DNA of 64,000 nt from Palauibacter sp965207805. Its GTDB lineage: Bacteria > Gemmatimonadota > Gemmatimonadetes > Palauibacterales > Palauibacteraceae. How positions within the stretch are numbered: position 1 is the stretch's first letter; the number at the start of each line of letters is the position of its first letter. Shown here piece after piece: positions 46,569-54,527 of the stretch. Under the pieces are notes generated by a model, which did not search any database, was not told the origin of the DNA, and saw only the letters and a list, made by a program, of their open reading frames with translations. Made by a program: the position numbers and the translations under genes. The stretch is taken from assembly GCA_965207805.1 (NCBI GenBank), contig OZ242312.1, positions 3,596,001-3,660,000 of the forward strand, given 5' to 3'.

Positions 46569-49500
46569 TCAGTCGCGGATCACCCGCACCACCTTGCCGT
46601 TCTCGTCCACGACGACCACCGGCAGCCGGAGGATGGCGTCGGTCAGTTCGAACGCGTTCCTCTCCGGCCCGTCCGAAGCCGCGTCGCCCGCCGCGCCCCC
46701 CGTTCCGGGCAACCTGTACTCGTCCGCCTTCGTCAGGTCCACCTCGTACCCGATGTCCGCGAGCGCCTGAAGCGTGATCGCGCTGATCACGTCAGCGTTC
46801 GACGACATGATCTCCTCGCCGAACACGTTGCGCCGCCAATGGACGCCGTATTCGTCCATCGGGATCTTCGGACCGTTGTAGGCCGAACCCCCGGCCGCGT
46901 CGAACGCCTCGACCGCCAGTGGGCCGGTGAAGTACCACTCGGGCGGGGATCCGATCTCCCTTCTGAATCCCCATCCGGGTCCGAGCAGCCCCAGGACGTG
47001 CCCCATCTCATGCTGGCCGACCTCGCGAAACAGGTCCAGACTCCACTGTGCGGCGAGAGTTCTGTAGCTGGCTCCGCCATAGAAAGGCAGCCCGGATTCT
47101 TCGCGCTCGCCCGCCGCCCAAGCGTGGGTAATCGAATTACCGGGTGCCCACACCGTATGCACCAGAAGATCGTCGACGACGCCGGCCATGCGGGGACCGT
47201 GTTCGCCATGCGTGTCCATGTACCCGTCGATAGGCACATCCGGGAGGTCGCCGACCACCACCTCCTCCCAGCGGTCCGCCGCCCGACGCATCGCCGCCTT
47301 CTGCTCGTCGGTGAACCCAGGCTCGAAGATCAGGTCGATGTTGAACCGGTCCGGGTCGACGGCTGGCGCCACCTGCACCGCCAAAGACTGGCGTGCCGCC
47401 AAACCGGCCGGATCGGTCGCCGTAACCACGAGTGCCGCTTCGCCCTCGCCCCGGGGCTCCATCCACAGCACTTCGCCTTCGATCCGTCCCTCGATTACCG
47501 TTCCGTCGCTCGTCTCGACCGCGTAGGACAGCGAGTCGCCGTCGGGATCGGAGAAGTAGGGACCGAGCGGCAACGGCTCGGACGCACCGCCAGCCTGAAG
47601 CCAATACGCCGGAGCCGACTCGCGGTATACCGGCGAGCGGTTGTCCGACTCGGCGAACAGGACCATCTGCGCGCCCGGCACCACCTCAAGGCCGTCGTAG
47701 CGCGGGGGCAGCCCCGGCGGCTGGCCGAAGCTGACGTGCACCGCTCCCGCGCCACCGGACGGTGGCCCGACCACCAGCGGCGTGCTCGCCGTGTCGCCGA
47801 CCGCCACCTCGAACCACGTTCGGGATGCCCTGCCGCCCTGAACCGAGACCGGGATGCGGAAGCCGAACGGAGCCCCGTCCGGCACCCTCATCACCACCCG
47901 CGCCGGGCCGGGCGCCAGCGTGTCGGCCGCATCCGTTCGCGCGAACTCCACCGCGACCGGGAACGGCGCGCCGGGGTTGTTAACGCCTTGGAACCGCTCG
48001 AATCGATCCATGCCCGCGAAGGTGCCGGAAGGCAGAGCTTCGAGGCGGTTGCCCGCCACATCCAGGTACTCAAGCCTCCGTAGCGCGGCAAGCACCCCAG
48101 GCCTGAGCCGGGACACGCGGATGCCGCGGATGTGCAGCTCCCTCAGAGCCCCCAGCCGGTCGAACACAGCGGGCGGCAGGTCGAACAGCGGGTTGCTGGA
48201 AATATCCAAGACCTCCAGCCGCTCAAGATGGTCGAAGACGCCCAGTCGCAGGGACGACAGGTGGGTGTCGCGCAGATCTAGGCTCCGCAGTTGCGACAGG
48301 CTATCGAAGATGCCCGGCGGCAGCTCGCCCAGCTTGTTGTGAGCGACCGAACCGTACAGCCTCAGGTGTTGCAGGTTCACCAGACCCGCGAAGGTTTCCG
48401 GCTGGAGATCCGACAGCCGGTTGTAGTCCAGGGCAAGAACCTCCAGCGCAGCCAGATCCTCGAAGATCCCCAGGGGCAGCGTCGTCAGTTCGTTGTTGCC
48501 CAGCCGTACCTCGCGCAACTGCGTCATGCCCGCGAAGATGCCCGGCGGCAACGCCCTGAGTTCGTTGTTGCTCAAATCCACATTGTCCAGTCGAGGCAGA
48601 TCCGCAAAGATGCTCGGCGGCAATGAAGCCAACTGATTGTAGTGCAGCCGCAACCTCTCAAGGTTCGCCAAGCCCGCGAAGATGTCGGGCGGCAACGCCG
48701 CCAGGTGATTGAAGATCAGCCACACTGACCTCAGGCTGCCGAGCCCCGCGAAAATGTCGGGCGGTAGCGCCGTCAGTTGATTCCGTGACAAACTGAGCAC
48801 CTCCAGATTCGACAAGCCCGCGAAGTCGCCGCTCCGCAGGGTCGCAATGCCCCGGCTGCCCAGATCCAGATTGCCGATCACCGCAAGGTGCTCCTCCGTC
48901 ACCCCCGCACAGTCCGCCGCCCCCGCCCGCCTCACCAACTCATCGGCCACTTCGGGCGTCCGCGCGCAGACGCCCTCGTCCGGCAGCGCCAGCGCCTTGA
49001 TCTCCGCCCGCGCGCCTCCGGCTACCGACGCGACAAGCGTCTGGGCGCCCAGCGTCCCGCCCAGCGTCCACTCCGTCCACGCCATTCCCGCGCTGTCGCT
49101 AAGCACCTCCGCCGGGCTCGCCTTGCCGCCGTGGACCGATGCGTCGAACCGCACCGTTTTCGCCGCCGAAACCGGCGTGCCGCCAGCATCCAGAAGCCGC
49201 ACCCCCACCGGCCGCCAGAGCGGTATCCCGACGACCGCCTCCTGCCCGTCCCCGACCGTCTCCAAGGCCGCTGCGGCCTGCTGCACGCGCACAAGCGCTT
49301 GGCTCCACTGCCTGCCCCGCTCCGCCAGCAGCCCCGCCGTGCCGTTGCCGCGCGCCGTCACCGTCCCGTCCGCGTCCACCACGAACACCGTCGTGTCCCG
49401 GCTGCTCCAGCGCACCGCGCCTGATTCCGGCCCGCCGCCGCCCCGAATCGAGAACGCGAACTGGTGTCCGATGTGAGTAAGGGTCAAGGAGTCCGGCACG

Positions 49501-49673
49501 ATCTGAAGCGACGGCACCGGTTCGACCACGGGATCGGAATCGCACGACCCCAGCACCGCCAGGAACAGTGCGGCGGCCGCCACCGCCATCAAACCCACCG
49601 GTCTCGCGCTACCTACGGCGCGCGGAGGCAGAGGATTGTCCGTCAGATCTCGGGTCGCGTCGGCTGCGGGCAT
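46569..49673 (-). CDS. LRR lipoprotein with leishmanolysin-like metalloprotease domain
   Basis: From ATG 49673 the product is 1034 residues, with an alternative ATG at 49589. The lipobox is LFLAVLGSC (C44). An Ig-like BIg2 region follows (SLTLTHIGHQFAFSIRG), then about 12 leucine-rich repeats (ALPPDIFAGLANLERLRLHY type), a cadherin-like linker and a C-terminal protease with HEMGHVLGLLG (H888), a third ligand candidate in GVHWRR about 57 residues later and a Met-turn EEIMSS. This spacing is that of the leishmanolysin (M8) family. It should be anchored in the outer membrane facing out. It shares architecture with the truncated LRR protease at 702-2531 but the two catalytic domains are of different metzincin types. 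Confidence 0.8.
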   Translation of the reverse strand: MPAADATRDLTDNPLPPRAVGSARPVGLMAVAAAALFLAVLGSCDSDPVVEPVPSLQIVPDSLTLTHIGHQFAFSIRGGGGPESGAVRWSSRDTTVFVVDADGTVTARGNGTAGLLAERGRQWSQALVRVQQAAAALETVGDGQEAVVGIPLWRPVGVRLLDAGGTPVSAAKTVRFDASVHGGKASPAEVLSDSAGMAWTEWTLGGTLGAQTLVASVAGGARAEIKALALPDEGVCARTPEVADELVRRAGAADCAGVTEEHLAVIGNLDLGSRGIATLRSGDFAGLSNLEVLSLSRNQLTALPPDIFAGLGSLRSVWLIFNHLAALPPDIFAGLANLERLRLHYNQLASLPPSIFADLPRLDNVDLSNNELRALPPGIFAGMTQLREVRLGNNELTTLPLGIFEDLAALEVLALDYNRLSDLQPETFAGLVNLQHLRLYGSVAHNKLGELPPGIFDSLSQLRSLDLRDTHLSSLRLGVFDHLERLEVLDISSNPLFDLPPAVFDRLGALRELHIRGIRVSRLRPGVLAALRRLEYLDVAGNRLEALPSGTFAGMDRFERFQGVNNPGAPFPVAVEFARTDAADTLAPGPARVVMRVPDGAPFGFRIPVSVQGGRASRTWFEVAVGDTASTPLVVGPPSGGAGAVHVSFGQPPGLPPRYDGLEVVPGAQMVLFAESDNRSPVYRESAPAYWLQAGGASEPLPLGPYFSDPDGDSLSYAVETSDGTVIEGRIEGEVLWMEPRGEGEAALVVTATDPAGLAARQSLAVQVAPAVDPDRFNIDLIFEPGFTDEQKAAMRRAADRWEEVVVGDLPDVPIDGYMDTHGEHGPRMAGVVDDLLVHTVWAPGNSITHAWAAGEREESGLPFYGGASYRTLAAQWSLDLFREVGQHEMGHVLGLLGPGWGFRREIGSPPEWYFTGPLAVEAFDAAGGSAYNGPKIPMDEYGVHWRRNVFGEEIMSSNADVISAITLQALADIGYEVDLTKADEYRLPGTGGAAGDAASDGPERNAFELTDAILRLPVVVVDENGKVVRVIRD

Positions 49674-49944
49674 TCTCGTTCGTGTCGTCCTTCCATGTCG
49701 GGCGTCAATCACCATCCTCGTGTTCAAAGATGCCCGACCTCCGGCTGCTCGGGCAAACAAGCCGCGGACTCCGATGTTCCCGGTGTCCGTCGAGAATAGG
49801 CGAGACGCTGCCCCGGACCGGGCCGGTGCCCTGGCGGCAGCCGGGAATGCCCCCCGGGCAGTACCGGACACTGGGACAGTCTCGGAGTCCGAGCCGCTCC
49901 CGACAGGTTGACTTGTCCGCGCAAGACTGGTCACCGTTTCGGGC

Positions 49945-50928
49945 ATGGATACACCGGATCGGCAGTTCAGCCCCGCGGAGAGCGTACGGGTCGTCCAGCA
50001 GAAGGAACATGCGAGGGCGCTGGAGCCCTTGGGCTGGAAGGGACGCCGCGCCGAATGGATCGCGCTCGCCTGCTGCCACGGCGGCGTGTTCACCCGGGTG
50101 CAGTGGACGAGCTTCCTCGGGTGCCACCACGAGAAGGTGGGCCGCGCCGTCCGCAAGCTCGTCGCCCAAGGCGTGGCCATCGAGGAGAAGCCGCCCGGCA
50201 TCAAGGGTATCGGGCGGATATGCCGGATCCACGGTCGCCCGATCTACAGGGCGCTCGGCTTGGGAGACCGCCGCCGCCGGCGGATCACGTCGCCGGAGGT
50301 GGTGATGCGGCGCCTGCTCGGACTCGACTACGTGCTCGAACATCCCCGCCTGCCGTGGCTTCCCACCGAGGCCGACCGGGTGGCCGCCTTCGAGGCGCTC
50401 GGGGTCGAGCGGGGACTCCTTCCCCAACGGGTCTACCGGGGCGCGCTCGGGGGTATACGGCGCTTCTTCCCGCTCGGGCTGCCCATCGCGCTGGACACGG
50501 AGCGCGCCGTCTTCGTCTACGCCGAACCGGGTTACGAGACCGCGACGGCGATCCGCTCGTGGGGCGCGAAGCACGGCGATCTCTGGAAGGCGCTCTGGGA
50601 CCTGGGTCTCAAGATCGAGGTGGTGGCGGTCGTCCGGAGATGGAAGGAGTACGGGAGGACGAGCCGGGTGCTGGCCAACTGGTCGCGGTATCCGCGCCCG
50701 TCCGAAATCGACAAAGGCACCCGGCGCGACCTCGCCCGCATCGAGCAGGCCATCCTCGCGGGAGATGTCCGCACCCTCGACGAATACGGTGGCCTGAACG
50801 CCGCCTTGAAGCACGCCATCGCCCTTGAGAACCGGGCGCGCAGGCGTGCGGGGCGGGGGCTGACGGAAAGCGTCAAGACATGGAGTTCGGACCGGCTGGC
50901 GGGGGCTCGAATCTGGTGGGAGTCCTGA
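49945..50928 (+). CDS. Winged-helix-like element protein, copy 1
   Basis: The 327-residue protein has an N-terminal winged-helix-like region (GRRAEWIALACCHGGVFTRV ... VGRAVRKLVAQGVAIEE), RICRIHGRPIYRALG, then LGLDYVLEHPRLPWLPTEAD, RRFFPLGLPIALD and an alpha/beta part with VFVYAEPGYETATAIRSWG. I do not recognise the family; a distant link to replication-relaxation proteins of plasmids is possible. A paralogue is at 51617-52585 in inverted orientation. Structured repeat C begins 37 bp after the stop. The 270 bp upstream is the divergent promoter region with the LRR lipoprotein. Confidence 0.7.
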   Translation: MDTPDRQFSPAESVRVVQQKEHARALEPLGWKGRRAEWIALACCHGGVFTRVQWTSFLGCHHEKVGRAVRKLVAQGVAIEEKPPGIKGIGRICRIHGRPIYRALGLGDRRRRRITSPEVVMRRLLGLDYVLEHPRLPWLPTEADRVAAFEALGVERGLLPQRVYRGALGGIRRFFPLGLPIALDTERAVFVYAEPGYETATAIRSWGAKHGDLWKALWDLGLKIEVVAVVRRWKEYGRTSRVLANWSRYPRPSEIDKGTRRDLARIEQAILAGDVRTLDEYGGLNAALKHAIALENRARRRAGRGLTESVKTWSSDRLAGARIWWES

Positions 50929-50964
50929 TGTGCTGGGCCGTACCGGAGGTGTGCAAGAGACAAC

Positions 50965-51209
50965 GGGGGTCGATGCACATTTTGGCGCTTCGGTGATGCG
51001 CACCGCCCGGCCTGTATATACGCTGGCGCGGCAACGTCTTGCGGCTTCGCCGTGCGGCCGGCCGGGGCGCAAGAGCCGCTTGGGGCTTGGTGGGGAGCGA
51101 CCCCAGGGGCACAGGTGCCCGGTTCGGGCGCGGGGCCGGGCGCGTTTTCACACGCTCGTCCCCGCCCCCTGCTGGGGTCGCTCCCCTCCATCTATCCTTG
51201 CAGGAAGGC
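50965..51209 (+). repeat. Structured repeat copy C
   Basis: Begins GGGGGTCGATGCACA, contains GCGGCAACGTCTTGCGGCT, outer stem GGGGAGCGACCCCA (51092-51105) with TGGGGTCGCTCCCC (51173-51186), 14 bp perfect, an inner loop with TTTTCACAC, and tail GCAGGAAGGC ending at 51209. It follows winged-helix gene copy 1 and points toward copy B. Confidence 0.8.
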
Positions 51210-51322
51210 TCTCAGCGCCGCCTCGCGGCGGCGGACCAAGCGTTCGCCGACCGGCTCCAAGTCGGGCGGTCGGGCATGGCCGAGCAAGTGTTTGGGGACG
51301 CACCCGTTCAGGCTCGCCTGTA

Positions 51323-51590
51323 GGCCTTCCCGCATGGGACCGCTGGTCCGGGAGCGACCCCGGGCAAGGGTGGGATGGCCGTGCACATCCCAACCGCCGC
51401 CGTGGCGTGTGAGGCTTGCCGAACACCGGGGTCGCTCCCGGCAACGGGCGCAAGTGCCCGCGCGTCACCGCCGCCCCTGCGGCTGCGGCACAAACGCATT
51501 TGCACCAGTGACTTGCGCCATCGGCGGCGTGTCACATCCGAGCGCGTTTCCCGTGCACAACGACCCCGATGTCAATGTGCACTTCCGGAT
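51323..51590 (-). repeat. Structured repeat copy B
   Basis: Outer stem CCGGGAGCGACCCCGG (51348-51363) with CCGGGGTCGCTCCCGG (51426-51441), 16 bp perfect. Inner stem TGGGATG/CATCCCA (51371-51377, 51386-51392) around GTGCAC, as in copy A. Minus-strand tail GCGGGAAGGCC ends at 51323. It follows winged-helix gene copy 2, whose stop is at 51617. The 51210-51322 stretch between the two tails has no gene. Confidence 0.75.
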
Positions 51591-51616
51591 CGGCAACGGG
51601 CCATGTCCACGGGCGG

Positions 51617-52585
51617 TCAAATCCCGCCTCCGGCGAGGCGGCTCGAACGCCACACCGAATGGCCGTCGATCGTTCCTCCGGGGAGGCCCGATCGGAGCAG
51701 TTCCTTCATCTCGGCGATCCGCTGGAGGCAGGCTTGGAAGCCGCCCATCGCCTCGACCGCCGCGTCGTCCATGCCGAGTATGGCATTCTCGATGCGCGTG
51801 ATCTCGCGCCGGGCCGTAAGGGCGGTTCCGGGCGATTGGACGGGACGCGCGTCCGCGTCCGCATTGGTCCAGTTCCCGAGGATCGTCCGCGCCCGCTCAA
51901 GCGGCCTCCGGGCGCACACGACCCCGGCGACCTCGACCGACAGGCCGAGTTCCCTCAGCGCCTCCCAGAGCTTCAGGTGCCGGTCCCGCCACGAACGGAG
52001 CGCGGTCGAGGTGTCGTAGCCGGGATCGGCGTGGACGAACACGGCGCGGCGGGAGTCGAACGCCACGGGCATCCCGCGCGGGAAGTAGCGCCGCGCACCC
52101 CCGGCGGCGCCCCGGTAGACCCGGACGGGCATGGCCGACCGGCCGATGCCCAGCGCCTCGAACGCGGCGACCTTCTCGGCGTCGGTTGGCAGCCAGGGCA
52201 GGTCCGGATGCTCGATCACGTAGTCGAAAGAGAGCAGGCGGCGCACGGCCACCTCCGTCGCGGTGATCCTCCGTAGGCGGATACCTTCGGCCCCGAGCGC
52301 CCGGTAGATGCCGCGCGCGCAGATCCGGCAGACCTTCAGGTCTCCGACCGTCTCCTCGGCGGCGAGCCTTCTCCGCGTCAGGAACTGCACGAACCGGAGC
52401 GTCTTGAAGCGGTCGATGCCGAACCAGTCCGATAGCTGCGAGCGGGTGAACACGCCGCCGTGCAGGCTCGCCAGCGCGATCCACTCGGCGCGGCGGCCCG
52501 TCAACCCCAAGGGCTCCAGCGCCTTCTCGCGCCCTTTCAGATGGTCGATCAATGCGTTCGTCGGCCGTCGGGGACTTCGCGGCAC
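51617..52585 (-). CDS. Winged-helix-like element protein, copy 2
   Basis: A GTG at 52585 gives 322 residues. It aligns end to end with copy 1 (LEPLGLTGRRAEWIALASLH, DYVIEHPDLPWLPTDAEKVA, RRYFPRGMPVAFD, VFVHADPGYDTSTALRSW). Divergence is well beyond recent duplication. The cysteine pair in KVCRICARGIYRALG is also present in copy 1 in reduced form. Function not recognised. It faces copy 1 across repeats B and C. The 52586-52830 spacer shows no gene. Confidence 0.7.
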   Translation of the reverse strand: MPRSPRRPTNALIDHLKGREKALEPLGLTGRRAEWIALASLHGGVFTRSQLSDWFGIDRFKTLRFVQFLTRRRLAAEETVGDLKVCRICARGIYRALGAEGIRLRRITATEVAVRRLLSFDYVIEHPDLPWLPTDAEKVAAFEALGIGRSAMPVRVYRGAAGGARRYFPRGMPVAFDSRRAVFVHADPGYDTSTALRSWRDRHLKLWEALRELGLSVEVAGVVCARRPLERARTILGNWTNADADARPVQSPGTALTARREITRIENAILGMDDAAVEAMGGFQACLQRIAEMKELLRSGLPGGTIDGHSVWRSSRLAGGGI

Positions 52586-52831
52586 ATGAGGGTTTCCGCT
52601 GCTGCGGTAGAACTTGCGGTAGGAATCGGGCGAGCGCTTTCGGTGGCGTCAAGCCGCGTCCGCGCGCAATCGTCCCGAGCGATCCGGTGCGGTCCCGGAT
52701 ACGGAACAACTTCCGGCGACCACTCCTCCATCGCTTCCCATGAAACCCAAGGCGCTCGCGTACGGTTCGAGAAGTAAACGGCGCGGGCGCCGCACTGGTC
52801 AAGCGGTCTCCGTCCAGCGAGATTGCGTTGC

Positions 52832-52847
52832 GCAGATCGTGCAGTCC
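52832..52847 (+). promoter_or_regulatory. 16-mer in int3 leader, possible integrase arm site
   Basis: GCAGATCGTGCAGTCC, 20 bp before the int3 ATG, identical to the int1 and int2 leaders and to 36129-36144. Confidence 0.5.
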
Positions 52848-52867
52848 ATCGAGAGAGGAATCGAACG

Positions 52868-54028
52868 ATGGCACGCACGAAACGAAGTCGGCGCTCGTAC
52901 GGCGCCGGCGAATGGGGCCGTAACCGGGTCCGGATCTTCCCGGACCCGAAGACCGGCAACTTCCAGATGGAGTGGCGCGAGAACGGGCGCAGGCGGAGCC
53001 GGTCGCTCGGACACCGCGACTGGGTGAGGGCGAAGAAGCAGGCAGACGAGTTCGCCGCCGGGTTTGTTGGCCCGAACCAGAGCGGCAAGGCGGAAGCGGA
53101 GCCCGAGCCACTCAAGCTGGGAGAGCTTTTTGACATCTACGGTGAGGAGGTGACGCCCACCAAGGGCTGGAAGGCTCGGGGGTACGACCGGACCGCCATT
53201 CGCATGTTCCTCCGGTTCTTCGGACGGAACCGCGACCCGGCCACCCTGTCACAGAGGGACTGGGACCGCTTCATTCGGGAACGGCGGGCGGGCAGGATCG
53301 GCCCGAGCGGCAAGCCGGTGAGCGACCGGATGGTCGAATACGACCTGAAGTTCCTCATCGCGGTGCTCAATTGGGCCGTCCGGTCCAGGGACGACCGGGG
53401 CCGCTTGCTTCTCGACAGGAACCCGCTCAAGGGCCTCAGGAAGCCCACCGAGAAGAACCCGACTCGGGTGGTGCTCGCCGAGGAGGAGTACCGGGCGCTG
53501 CTGGAAGTCTCCGGGCAGTTGGACTGGCGGTTCCGCGTCGCGCTCGTGCTGGCGCACGAAACCGGCCACCGGATCGGTGCCATCTGCCAACTTCGGTGGA
53601 CCGACATCTCCTTCGAGGGAGGGACCATCCTCTGGCGCGCCGAGCACGACAAGTCGGGGCACGAGCACGTCACGCCCGTTACCGCCGAGGCGCTCGAAGT
53701 TCTCGAAGAGGCGTGGAGGAAGAACCCCGGACCCGGGGAAGCTCCGGTGATGCCCGCGCCCAAGAGTCCGTCGAAGTGCATGGGATCCGCGCGGGCGCAA
53801 GGGTGGTGGGTCAGAGCCGAGAGGCTGGCTGGGCTGGAGCGCAAGCCGGGAAGGGGCTGGCACTCGCTTCGGCGGAAGTTCGCCAGCGACCTGATGGATC
53901 AGCCGCTCAAGGTGCTGTGTGAGCTGGGGGGTTGGAAGACGGCCAAGACGGTTCTTCAGTGCTATCAGAAGGCCGACGAAGGACAGCTTCGGAAGGCGCT
54001 GGAAGCCCGCAGAAGGTCTCACGGCTAG
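52868..54028 (+). CDS. Tyrosine recombinase Int3
   Basis: ATG 52868 after GAGAGAGGAATCG. The 386-residue product matches Int1 in length and start (MARTKRSRRSYGAGEWG). The catalytic residues are in place: arginine in HETGHRIGAIC, HSLRRKFAS, LGGW and VLQCYQKAD tyrosine. One change is C for R two residues before NLRW/QLRW in the conserved box, which is outside the known catalytic set. It points to the right end of Element III and should mobilise it. Confidence 0.9.
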   Translation: MARTKRSRRSYGAGEWGRNRVRIFPDPKTGNFQMEWRENGRRRSRSLGHRDWVRAKKQADEFAAGFVGPNQSGKAEAEPEPLKLGELFDIYGEEVTPTKGWKARGYDRTAIRMFLRFFGRNRDPATLSQRDWDRFIRERRAGRIGPSGKPVSDRMVEYDLKFLIAVLNWAVRSRDDRGRLLLDRNPLKGLRKPTEKNPTRVVLAEEEYRALLEVSGQLDWRFRVALVLAHETGHRIGAICQLRWTDISFEGGTILWRAEHDKSGHEHVTPVTAEALEVLEEAWRKNPGPGEAPVMPAPKSPSKCMGSARAQGWWVRAERLAGLERKPGRGWHSLRRKFASDLMDQPLKVLCELGGWKTAKTVLQCYQKADEGQLRKALEARRRSHG

Positions 54029-54073
54029 ATCCGCAATCGGCGGGAGTCAAACGGCTGGAATCCGCCAATCCAA

Positions 54074-54132
54074 TCTCGTAAGTTCAACTTCCATGGGAAG
54101 ATGCGAATTCACTCGCGTCCGCCGGACGGGCG
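54074..54132 (+). mobile_element. Integrase-side end of Element III
   Basis: In reverse orientation: core CCGTCCG (54123-54129), 12 bp, GAATTCGCAT (54101-54110), 19 bp, TTACGAGA (54074-54081). The 12 bp before GAATTCGCAT resemble those at the Int1 end (both start GCGGA). Confidence 0.65.
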
Positions 54133-54447
54133 TCCGGATCAGCGAGGCGCCCGCCAGATCCCCCGTCAGGGCGGGCGGCTCCAGGCCGCTCGGGACGAGC
54201 ACGAGACGGGCGCGCTGGGGCGGCCCCCGGCCGACCCGCCCCAGGTGACGACGGACGCTTCGATGTCGACGATGCGATAACCGTCCCGTTCGACGATGCT
54301 GAAGGTTTCCGCAAAGGGCGTTTCCAGCGGCTCTCCGTCGACGGTTCCCGGATCGTAGGACACGCCGGACGCGCACGCGGCGAAGCCGACGGACAGAAGG
54401 AGGGCCGTCAGGCGAAATGGGGCGGGAATCCTCGGAGGGTCTCGCAT
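54123..54447 (-). pseudogene. Broken FecB/BtuF-like substrate-binding lipoprotein gene
   Basis: ATG 54447 starts a lipoprotein signal (LLLSVGFAACAS), then TPFAETFSIVERDGYRIVDI, the usual front of iron-siderophore or B12 binding proteins. At a run of five G near 54225 the frame shifts: the continuation LVLVPSGLEPPALTGDLAG ... IRTPVRR is one frame over. The gene is then cut by the end of Element III. So it has two lesions and should be dead. It lies 80 bp downstream of the CRTAC1-type gene on the same strand. Confidence 0.75.
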
Positions 54448-54527
54448 CGGAGCGAGACCGTCGCGAACCCTGCCGACAGCGTCAACATCGTCGGCACCGG
54501 AGGGGGGAAGGCGGAGCGGCGGGGTCC

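Larger units (their letters stand above)
36553..54132. mobile_element. Element III, 17.6-kb element with Int3
   Basis: The left end is the distal motif (36576-36637, inverted) with GGCC, 13 bp, then core CGGACGG (36556-36562). The right end, beside Int3, has TTACGAGA, 19 bp, GAATTCGCAT, 12 bp, then the same core (54123-54129). The identity around the cores is 13 bp: CGCCGGACGGGCG at 36553-36565 and 54120-54132. Geometry equals that of Element II. The flanks differ (methyltransferase fragment left, binding-protein gene right), so a later rearrangement is likely. Confidence 0.65.

Noticed and set aside
17030..51590. Classical integron attC sites
   Set aside because: No GTTRRRY or RYYYAAC boxes and no IntI-type integrase in the window; the outer stem is a GC-rich perfect stem instead.
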